Under the pieces are notes generated by a model that did no database searches, had not been told where the DNA came from, and saw nothing but the letters and a program-made list of their open reading frames with translations. The position numbers and the translations under genes were made by a program. Below are positions 27,401 to 39,400 of a DNA stretch of 64,000 bases, one piece after another; the stretch's first letter is position 1; each line of letters starts with the position of its first letter. The stretch is from Hippopus hippopus (lineage: Eukaryota; Mollusca; Bivalvia; Cardiida; Cardiidae). The stretch spans positions 18,085,215 through 18,149,214 of the forward strand of contig OX328112.1 of NCBI GenBank assembly GCA_946811185.2. The letters run 5' to 3'.

Positions 27401-30400
27401 AGACAACAAATATGCACTTAAATAATACTAACTGCTCTTTTTTTGTAAATCCAACATTGCGTATTTATTTACTGTCCTTTTCATTGATAATTCATAGCGC
27501 GGTAGATCTGCTCGTTCATGACGTAATAATGACGTAATTCATGATGTCATTATGGTATTGAACATTGGCAGATTTAGTAGATTCATTATTAGAAGTTCAA
27601 TACGCTAGAAGTAAGTTGAAAATAAGTTTGTTAGGACCCAGCAAAGTGACAATGAGTTTAAGCTCTCTCTTTGAATTTACTGTTGGATATTTTTTTCAAT
27701 GTTCAGAGAAAATAAATTTAGCTAGCAATTTGAAATTCGGACTGGATATAAAATCAGGCAGAAAAACATTATGGAATCTCGTACACATGTTTGTTTGCAT
27801 TAGTTTGACTGCAAAAGTAGTTCCGGCACTGCTTAAATTTTTTTTTTCATGGAGCTATGAAAAATTTTTTCAGCAAATCAGATCCCGCCAATACTCATGA
27901 AAAAAACTAATATTGAATTATTAAAGTATGGTTGATCAAAGTGCCTGTCACAGGCAGGTCAATGAATATTAAAAGTAGAATCACTGTTGTCAACATTAAC
28001 TCCAGTTCTGATATTTACTGTTCTGCAATGACTGGAAACTTTGACAAACTCTACTATAACAAATCTTCAAGTTTAAAATAAACACCACACTTTTAAATTG
28101 TATGAATGAGTATCACCTGTAGTTTATAGACAGAATTGTTTACATTTGGCCTCTATTTGGCCTTTAAAGTCATTCCCCCCCCCCCCCCCCCAACTCTATT
28201 TGATGCACAGGAGATCTTACGCCATTCTACAAATATTTCCTTGACATTTTGTAAAACAAAACAGTACTGTCTACTTCATTTAACCTGACCAAGGTCAACA
28301 TCATTTACATAAATCAAAATTCTATTTTTACCCTCTGCATCACACGCGGTTGCCTTTGGCATATGTCCCGAAGGGTCACAGAAATATTTTGTAAGGTATG
28401 CACAAATTAAATTGCTTACCTGTACCTGCTTGTGTATATATAACTTGCTGAATAATAGTCGAAGTTCTATTTATATGCGGGGTCCTGTGTGGCTCAGTGG
28501 TTAGGTGTAGGACTTGTGACCTGGGGGCCCTGGGTTTGAGCCTCGCTGGCTCCACTGGGTTTTTCACAGGAGTGTCCTTGGGCAAGACACTTCAAAAGCC
28601 CCAGCCTAGTACTGGTGAAACCCAGGAAAACATGAATATGTGAGCTGTCGTCGTGATATGACTGAAATAATGTTGAAAGCAGTGTAAAACACCATTCAAA
28701 CAGGGAAAAAAAATCTATTTATATGCCTACATATATATTCAACATAAAGGTCAGGATCAGGTTAAATGAAGTAAATGATACATGCACTTAAAGGGGGGTC
28801 CTGTGTGGCTCAGTGGTAAAGTGTAGGACTCGTAACCTGAAGACCCCAGGTTGTAGCCTCATTGGATCCACTGTTTTTTTTTTGTTGTTGTGGGGGTGTC
28901 CTTGGGCAAGACACTTCAGAACCCTAGACCAGTACCGGTAAAACCACAGAATTACATGAATTTGTGCTGTCTCTGTGATTGACTGAAATAATGTTGAAAA
29001 CGGCGTAAAACACCATTCAATCAATCAATCAACATGTACTTAAAAAATTTAAATAACCAAATTTAAACACCTTACCCAACAATCCTGAATTTTAACAACC
29101 CTAAAGAAGCAGCTTTTTGAAAAATGTTGTGGAAAAAGAAGAAAATGCTCGTAACTAGCATTATCTCCCTTTATGAATCAAATTTCAAATGACCTTTACC
29201 TTAGTTGTAGATGAAGGTATTTACATGTGAATAATGCCCATATAAAGATTGATCACTATGCTCAACTTGAACAATCAAGGTCACAGATTGTTTAAGTTAT
29301 TGTATTTTCCATTTTCTTGTTCTCTTTATTTTTAGCTACAGTGACTTTGAACTTAAAGTGAAGGAACATGCAGAATCATGAAGAATTTATGGTAAGTATA
29401 TTCTATGAATTATTATCAAGCCATTATAAACTCTTTACTGCACAATGCCGACTTTTAAAGACCCTAGGAGAGAATCCTTTTGAAAACATTGTGGGAAAAG
29501 GAGAAAATGCTGGTAACCAGCATTTTCTCCTTTTCCCACAATGTTTTCTACCCTATCAAAGGGTTAAGAAATATGACATGGTTGCATTATCAAGGAGCAC
29601 ACACTTCAAATACAAGCAAGCAAAAGAGCAGCTTGGAATTTTGCATTCAATCTGTAGTTCATCATCACAGAGATCCTTCAGAATGAAAGATGGAAAATTC
29701 AGTTTCAACATTTAACCTTTAACCATACAACCATCAGTTTTAGTCACTTTGAGGACAAAAGGTTTCCATAACACAGTTGAAGAATATGAAAATACATGTA
29801 TCAAAAACCAGATTTTTTCTTTTTCCACAATTGTTTCAAACCTTTTTAAATAGACAAATAGATTGAACGCTGACCTAGGCAGTAAAATATACCACAAAAT
29901 AGCAAAAAAATCATTCTCAAATTTTCACAGTTGAAAAAGCTTTCGCTCAATTAAAGACCCTTAACATTTTGTTAATAGCAACTGTTCAAAGCATGCCAGA
30001 ACTGGAGGTTTGTCAACAGTCCTTACCAGATTTCTTCCTGCTCTTTAGGCTTTTATCAGAGCCTTTAACTGTCAAATAGCATTAAATTTTGATATTAGGG
30101 TATTTCACTATTACCAAACGCTCCAATGTTTACACCACAGATAAATAAAAAAAGCTTTTGAAAAGGATAAAATGGCAGTAACAAGTGTTTTCTCCTTTTC
30201 CCACAATGTTTTCTAACCTATCAAAGATAAATCCCTTAATTTGAGTCACATTTATTTTGTTTCCTGCTAAGGCTATCTATGTAGAGAAGTTTAAAATATT
30301 GTTAACTACAAATGCTTTCAATCCAGACATGCCTAAAATATTATAGTCTTCTAGTAAGCATTTAGGAATGTTTTCAACAGGATATTTGTCATGTCATTTC

Positions 30401-33400
30401 AATTTTTATATACATGTATCTATGCTTCAGGGATAATCCACTGGTACGATGGTTTCAGAAAAATGCCAAGTTCAGTGATTCATAAAGAAAAAATTAACAT
30501 ACAAGGTAACCATAGCAATCAGCTTCAGCGGTAGATATTTGATAAAACAATAAGCAAACTATATTGCCCAGTGAATATTTGTTTGTTTAATTGAATAGGT
30601 TACGGACAGGTGCATAAAGTATTCTATCAAAAATATATTTAACAATTTACCACACACAAAAAAAAATTGGTCTCGCCTAAATTGAAAATATTTGCACACA
30701 ACAATTCATATTGAGCTCAAAGGATGACCTCTGTCTTTGTCATTGTAGAAAACATTGTGGGAAAATGAGAAAATGCTGGTCACCAGCATTTTCTCACAAT
30801 GTTTTCAAAAGGCTTCTTCCTTAGTGTCATTAAAACTCGGGATTGTGTGGAAAAGGGTTAATAAGTATGTTGTCTGAAATCTGTAAAACAAGAGTACCGC
30901 ATGTGGGTGCCATTCTCAGTCACAGTTCTTTTTTCTGGGAAAATTTCAAGTTGAACTGTGTTTGATAGTGTAAACAACTAGCACAAATTTGACTTAAATA
31001 TCTAAATATCCTCAGTACTAACCAACACATGAGAAAATGTCAAAGTTTTCCCACCATAATAACAAAAACAATGAGGCTATGACAATACCTGGTTGTTTTC
31101 TTCAGAAACTCCTGAGCTAAAAATGGTTCAACTATTTAACTGTTCAATGAATGTCCATCTTTTGCAATTATGGGCCTAATCTGGCAGAAAATTCACAAGA
31201 TCAGAAAGTGTTGATCATAGATCAGTTGGCATATTTTCTACTCTGCGCTGTACAAAAAATGCCCTTAACACGCTTAAAGTAAAGATGTAAGGTCCTTGTT
31301 AACACCCTAGACAAAAAATTTAATGACCTTTACATTGTCCAACATTTCCTGTGTAAAACAAAAAGAGAGTTCATTTATCCCTTCACCACATAAACTAGTG
31401 TTTTAACCACCCTGACAGTATAGACTTTGAAAACATTGTGAGAAAAGAAGAAAATGCTGGTAACCAGCATTTTCTTCTTTTCCCACAATGTTTTCTTCTG
31501 TTTCACAGGCAAATCTTATTATTTGAGCTACATGCTTTCAGTTTGGGCTTGTCTTAAATTTTGTCAAGTGGTAAAGAGTTACAAAACAAAGAAAAACTGC
31601 TGGACATGTCTAAATTCCTGTAAGCCAGGAAGCCTTACCTGGTAATGGCTGGGACCAGGGTGTATTCACCCAGTCATATAAAACATACAGAAATCTGACA
31701 GCGACAGAAACAGGAGCCCGGGCTTCGGATACCGCACCCTGAAAGAGATGGTAAAATCCAGACTATTACCCAGGTCATATTTACCAAATTGCATTCTAAC
31801 TCTCAAGAACTCTTTAGATTTCAATAGAACGCAATTTCTGAATGGCTACACCATTTTGGATCAGCCAATTAGAAACAATGTTACTTTCTACATCTAAAAT
31901 TAGTCCCAGAATGCTGATTTCAAAAACATTTTTTTCATTTCTATTCAAATCTCTATTCTAAAATCTTATAAGATGAATTAAAAGTAAACAGTAAAATAGT
32001 GCTTGTGTTCTGCTGAAGGGCCTGTGGACTCTATCTAGCTTTCAGATGCTTCTATAACAGCATGACATGAAAGTGTATATCCAAGCAACTGGCAGCTTTT
32101 CCACATATGTGAGCAGCGCCATGTGCTCTGTGAAAAGGAGGTTTAATGCAGCTTTGCAATGCATTTTTACCAAGCCAGTTGTTGCATAATTTGGGTCCAT
32201 TTCATCTCATATCGTGCAAGACTATGAAGGAGAATGGTCCTTTGGAATGCAGAAATTTTATCCCCAACAAAAAGTTTTGACCCAGGTAAGCCTGTGTGGG
32301 CTGTGCAGGCTGACATAGGTCGATACTTTTTGTAAAGCAGTTGCAGACAACAAATTCAGTGAGGCTCAAATGACAAGATATTTCTGTGAGATAGCAGAAA
32401 ATATTGTGGGAAAAGGACAAAATACTGGTTACCAGCACTTTCTCTTTTCACAAAATGTTTTCAAAAACTTTTTATCTTAGAGTCTTTCAAACTTCGGATT
32501 GTGTGGTAAAGGGTTTAACCCCCTTTTCAATCAGCATGACCCATATGCAATGCTTGCATGTAGCTAAGTGAATGATACTTATATGAACAATTCTATAAGT
32601 ACAATTTGATACTGTCTTCCATGTAACCAACACTGTAGATACTCATCAAACTTGTCTCATAATCATATGGTAGTTTCAATGAGAAGCAACTACAAAAACT
32701 CCAGAAGTTGATACTGTCAAACAATGCCATTAATGGCTCAAAGTTTCATCATCAGTGAAAGGAGTGATGTAGGCATGAAACAAAGGTTTATACTGGTACC
32801 AAATACCATACACAAACATCTGAATATACAGAAGAAGCCAAAACGAAAAACAGTCTATGCTACAGAAAAAAAAAACATAAGAGAACTAACTCACCATTTT
32901 CATTTTGAACACATCCAGGAGACCAGCAAGATGGCTGTACTGGGCTGGCATCCTTTTCAAATGGATCATTCCAAATTCAACAGACGCTCCGGGTAAAACA
33001 CAAGTACCATGATACATCCGCCTCCATTTTTGTTGGATTTGTACAAATATAGGGACTGAACTGAAAAAATGTTTCATCATTTATTCTCTATCATACATCA
33101 AAATTTCACACTTTCTTTTTGAGGACTAATTCAAGATTGAAGCAGCTATGTCAAGTAATGACAGAGATACATTGTATCAGAAAATGTCAAAGGTTTTGCA
33201 AGACAACTACATAGAAAATTGCAGGGCTATGACAGAGATTCCTCAACATGGCATAGCTAGAAATTAGGTTTTGAAAACTAAATTTGTTAGACAAAGATGT
33301 CTCAAACGTTATTTGTTGCCTGTCCCTTGCGAAAAGGATGACACTGTGATGAGCAAAGAAAATAATTACCCTTTACTTTACACAAAATATAATGAGGATG

Positions 33401-36400
33401 AAATGGGTATTACCCTTTACAAAACAATATAGTGTTTTAACAACCCTGGCCTGAAGAAGAAAGCTTTTAAAATGATTGAGGCAAAAGAATAAAATGCTAG
33501 ATACCAGTACACAAAATATAATGAGGATGAAATGGGTATTACCCTTTACAAAACAATATAGTGTTTTAACAACCCTGGCCTGAAGAAGAAAGCTTTTAAA
33601 ATGATTGAGGCAAAAGAATAAAATGCTAGATACCAGTAACATGCTTTACCCACAATGTTTTCTACCTTTTCATAATTTGAGCCTTTTATAATGTGTTGTC
33701 TAAAACTGTTTTCAAATGGACTGGTCTAAAATTATATTGTCTAATAAAAGGTTTTAGCCCTCAACCAAATAATCCTAAGTTTTAACAACCCTGGGGAAAA
33801 AGGTCTTTTGAAAATACTGTGGGAAAAGGAGAAAATGCTGGTAAGCCGAATCTTCTCCTGTTACCATAGTGTTTTCTATCCTTTCAAAACCAAATCCTAT
33901 CATTTGAGTCATACTTGATTTGTCATCTCCAAATATTGTCAACTTTGACAATTCAAAATTTTGTCATTTGGCAAAGTGTTGAAAAAATTGATATACTGAC
34001 CAGCCAGCATCACTCAGGGCCATGTTTACTGAGGACAGAAGTAGCTTTGTACGACTCTCAGACATGATTGCTTCAGCATTGTTGGCTGGTTGAAGAATGA
34101 CAAAGTCCTGTAGCCCGTACCTGTAATAAATTATAAAAGTACATTCTATGACTTGTTCAATGCTCTACTCACAGTCTGACAACTTAATAGTGACCTGGGC
34201 CTGGTTTAAGGAAAAACTTACCTGTAAGTCTCTTATTTTGCTCAAATCTGCTAACATAGTTGTTTTCTGACTTTAGGTGAGTTCATTATTAGAGACACAT
34301 TTTACTAACTTTAACAGACTTAAGTAGCATTCTTAAATCCTGAGCTGACACAAGGTTTCAGATTCAACTCAGAAAAACAAGGAACTTAAGTCCGTTAACT
34401 GAATTAAGTCTGTCTATGCTGCTCAGGTGAGTCTGAAACATTGTGTCAACTCAGGATTTGAGATTACTTACCGTAAGTCTGTAAATGTTAATGAAATATG
34501 TCTAATATAACAAGCCCAGCTTAAGTCTCTAATATGACGAGTTCAGCTTACGTCAGACCCTGAGACGGTCAGTGGATTTGAGTAAAAAATGTTACTTAAG
34601 CAGGGTTTTCCATGATGCACAAATCCTGCGTCATTGACGCGATTTTAACACAAATGACCCCCAAAATAAATGACAGTGCATCATCAGTGACGCAACTTTC
34701 CAAATCTGTATCATCTAGGAAATTGAATAAAGCGTCATAAGTCCAAGTCTGTTCTTGCTTTAATATCAAACAAACACCGTTCTTCTTTCAAGTACAGGGT
34801 TTGTTTTAGATAAGAATGGTTTTCCAGTAATTTATTTATAGAATAAGACTGGTTTACGCAGTATTGCCAGATCGGACATGTGTCGTAAATACAGGCCCAG
34901 TCGAAGTCTTGGTTGGGTTCTCTGTATTTCATAGGTTATTTTACCATACTTCTGGTAGATAAAAGTACACATTACCAGTCTGTGCTGTTCGTGGAAAATA
35001 ATGTCACGACGAAGTAAACTGTAGCATTCTTCATATTGTCTGCTTCCTACAGCTGCCGATCAAGCCACGTCAAGCAGCGATTCGGATGAGAATGTATCAT
35101 CTGTCAAAAATTGATGTCGAGCTTTCCGTCAGAAATGACTTACAGACTTTACTTTCTTGGACTTTAAAGGTGAAATGCATTGTAATCTGTGCTTGACGAC
35201 GAATAGACTCATTTATTTTGACCCCCAAAGTTAAAGAAATGACCCTCAACTGGTAATGTTGTCAAGGGGTCACAATAAACCCCAATTTCTAAAGCTGAGG
35301 AAAAACCCTGCTTGAGTTTTTTCATGAAACTGGGCTTAGGGTATAAGACCAAGCTCAAATTAGACAAAAGTGGGTTATGTGAGATTAAAAACTAGGTCAC
35401 CTGATCAAATGCATGAAAAAAAAAAATCTTATTTAGACTCTACAGACCACAGTTTCTATCCAGTCGTTACAAAACTGTGACAGAATGTTTGTTTCCATGG
35501 TATCTCAACTAGACTTAACCCTTTAGTAAACTGCCATTGTTGTCATGGCTATTGAATGAAATCTGTGGTCTCTAAAGTCTTAACAAGATCTCCATTTATT
35601 CAGACCACATGACCTAGTTGTGGGATGATCTTAAGATCATCCACCAAAAACATATGGCTAACACGCTTACTATAAAAATCCCTCTAACATCCTTACATGT
35701 AGTTCCAAGTTATCTGTGCTGCTGTATAACTGTGGCAAAATTTTGAATCTTAAGTTTACAATTATCAGTAAGTGTTTTATAATCTTGTATGAATCAATTT
35801 CAAACATGGCAAAGATATCACAGAACAGCATGAATAAAACTATACATAATAAATGGGTGAAATAAAATAACACTTACCATCTACAGATACAATGTGCCTT
35901 TGATGGGAAATCATTGTCTGCATTCATCAGGTCACCAAACACTGTGGGCTTTACCTCTGAAGATAGTTTACAGACTAGCAATGAACATTATGTATAGACT
36001 GAGCTCACCCTCCCTTTAGCCATTGTAATCATTTACCATGAAATTTTGGCAACTGATTCTCCACTTTGTCGATGCCATTTTTATTATTATTAATTTCACT
36101 ACTTTCCTCTTTGATTTGATCGATTGATTTATTGCATGGTGTTTAATGCCATTTTCAACATTATTTCAGTTATATCGCGGTGGCTCGTGCACCTATCCAT
36201 GCTTTCCTGGAGTTTCTTTTACCAGTACTCCGCTCAATATTCTTTCCAAGCCACTGGCTGCTTTCCCACAAAACCATTGCCAAAACAATGGCCAGCGGTG
36301 AGAGAGGAATGAGTCCTGTTGCAATGACTGTCATCAATCCTCGGAAAGAAGTTGGCAAAGCCAGGGATTGAACCAGCAACCCCATGTTCTCAAGTCCTGC

Positions 36401-39400
36401 ACGCTACAGACTGAGCTACCGGGGCTTGGCTTTTGATTTGATATCAAATGACAAAATGTGGGACCTGTCCATATTAGAGGCTTTTGTAGATAACAAAAAT
36501 AACATGGCTTAGCCAATGGGATTTACCGTTGCAAGGGTAGAGATCATAGTTGGATAAGGAGAAAATGCTGGTCACCTAAAGCAGTTTTCAAAAACCTTCA
36601 TCCTTGTAAAAACACAAAATTGTTTAGTATAGGGCTAAATATTAAAGAATCATTTCAACAATCAATAACTAGCAGGGTTCGAATTTTGTTTTTTTATCCA
36701 CTGGCAAATTTTAGCAAGTGGCTTTTTTTTTTCCACTCACAAAATTAAAATTGGACTTGCAAGTTTTGAAGCCCAGCATGCCTACCAATGGTGGAGAATG
36801 GAGAGCCAGTACAAACTGTTCAATTCTATTCTATTACTTAACTTGTCAACGAGAAACAATGTTCAGCCAAAGAACATAAGCGAGTCCACCATTTCCGACA
36901 TGGTTCTCGTTGTTATTTGTGCATGATAGTTATATTTTTAGGAAAGATTGACAATTATATTTGTTATATAAACAGAAATTGAATTCGCTTACTGTTTTTT
37001 CATATAAAAAAAACCTGCAAAATCGTGAGTGCAGACGAACACAAAACTCTGGTAACGAACGACAACTCAAGGCTTCAATGGCAGCATGTAAAATCATTAA
37101 CAGCCATCAGAAAGTATTCTCAGTGCGACATGACTGATGTTTATCCAGAATGAAAAGAATATTACCTTATTTGTATTCCATGTAAAATTAAGTACATCTA
37201 CAGTTTGGTAATTGACCTTCAATAATTTGCACTTGCATTTCTTTATTCAAGTGCTTGAAATTTTAGCTCGCATTTTCCAATTCTGACTTGCATTTTGCGA
37301 GTAAATGTATGGGAGTTTCGAACCCTGAACAAGCTTTTATCCAAGTTTTTTGTTTCAATCAAATTAGACCGTCTTTACCTTCATCACTCTCTCCATCCTC
37401 CTCATCAATGCCTTCTTTCTCTGCTGATTTTTCTAGCTGTTCATCCCTGTTATGCAGCCAAATGTGAGTTAATTGAAAACTTACATTGGCGAAGTTCAAA
37501 CTTTCTGTCTTCTCTTCCCAGTGACCACTTGTATAAGCCCCCTGAAAAATACAAATGAGTCATGCTCTGGCAAAAGGGGGCTTAATGCATCTCCGTGATG
37601 CATTTTACCAAGCAAGTGGTTACATAATTATTGATCCATAAAATCCATTTTTTCTAACAACCAACTAAATCATTAGGTAGACTAGTCCTTTGACATTTCA
37701 AAAACTGACCAATCGCAATAAGTTTCGATCTAGGTCAGCCTGCGTGAATTGGGCAGGATGACCCGGATTGATACTTTTTGCAGATACATTAAACCCCCTT
37801 TTCAAAAAGCATAGCTCAAATTGGTCACCTGAAAAGTGCATGCCACACTTTATTTTTCTTTGCAGCATATGTCGATCAAGATCAGACTGTGTAAAACATG
37901 CAGTCTGATTTTGATCAACACAGTCTTCTTTAATAAAATGTTCTAGACAAAAATAACTGCAACATAACAAGAATAATTGAGAATCTCTTTCTGTTTATTT
38001 AGCACTCTAATGGTTACTTACATGGAAAACTCGACCATTTCAAGGTTACAAAAAAAAAAATGCATAGCAAATGACTCAAAACATGCACAATTCTAGAAGA
38101 ATTAAAAATGGCACTGCAATATTTTTAAACCTCTATTCGATGAGCGCATTTTTTTTATAACCATGTAAAAAAAAAAATGGTTTTGAAAAGCTTTTATGGA
38201 AAAAGAGAAAATGCTGGTAATCAGCACTTTTTCCTTTCTCCACAATGCTTTCTACAAAGACAAATGCCTTCATTTGAGGCGCATCTAAGTTACTGTCTGC
38301 AAACACATTAAATTTAGACAAATCTAAAATTTTGCTTTTGGTAAACATTTAGGTAATGTATTCACGTTGATGTTACCATAACTTCAGCATGCATCAGCCA
38401 ACATTGAGCAAACCAAGATTAGTGCCCATATTCACCAACCATTCTTGTGAACAGTCTAAGTGTTATTCTGAAGAATTTTCTACATTTGAAAGTAACACAA
38501 CTTCTGATTGGCTAAACCAAATGGTTTAGCCAATCAGAAGCTGTGTTACTTTCTAAATCAATAATTAGACCAAGAATTTTCTTGAGAACGGTTGGTGACT
38601 ACAGACCCAGACTGCAAAAAAGAAACTGCTAAATCCATTCTTCCCCGTAGAAAGATATTCGAAAATGTGAATATGATAAAGTCTAGACTTACTTTACGAG
38701 CAGGTGGTTTTGGACTACAGCTGACTAGCTTCCACTCATGTAAGATCTCCTCAACCCTCGACACAAACCTTCAACAAGTAAATAAACATGTCTGTACCCT
38801 TAACCAAGTAATCCCTTGATTTTATGACCCCAAGGAAGGGGGTAATTATGGGTAATAAAAGAAAAAAATGCTGTCTCAATGAGGTAATTAATAGAGGATA
38901 TTTGTTGTTGTTGTTTTTTTTTGGTGAAAGATCGAAATTTATTTCATGGAGTGAACATCATTAGTAATATTTTCACAAGTGGTGCAGCCACAAGTGAAAA
39001 TATCAATGATGTTCACGAGATGAAATAAATTTCGATCTTTCAACAAAAAAACCAAACAAACATTTCATTTATTCCATCCAGTATAGTTGTTTTCATATTT
39101 CCCTCTGGTTGAATAGCATCCACTGGTAAATAGTGCATTGAAACTTTCAATTGGAGAGTTGAAAATATAAAATTGGTACTTTTCACTGGTCACAACCATG
39201 AAATATCAAACAGTAATCCACCATTATTTCTGGATAAACTACTGAAAAGCATGAATTCATAACTAGTACTTAATATCTCCCTTACTTTACCACCCAGTGT
39301 GTATGATAATAGCTTGCGTTTGTGCTCAGAACACTGTTCAGCACAGCCATAAAATAAATGATAAAAATGATAAGTGTAAACCCTCATTAGACATCAATGT

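Noticed and set aside
27565..27900. 111-codon plus-strand open frame
   Set aside because: No family resemblance, no splice context, and next to a long hairpin of mobile-element origin.
29368..29715. 115-codon plus-strand open frame
   Set aside because: It reads straight through a family A MITE palindrome (peptide NIVGKGENAGNQHFLLFPQC recurs at many copies).
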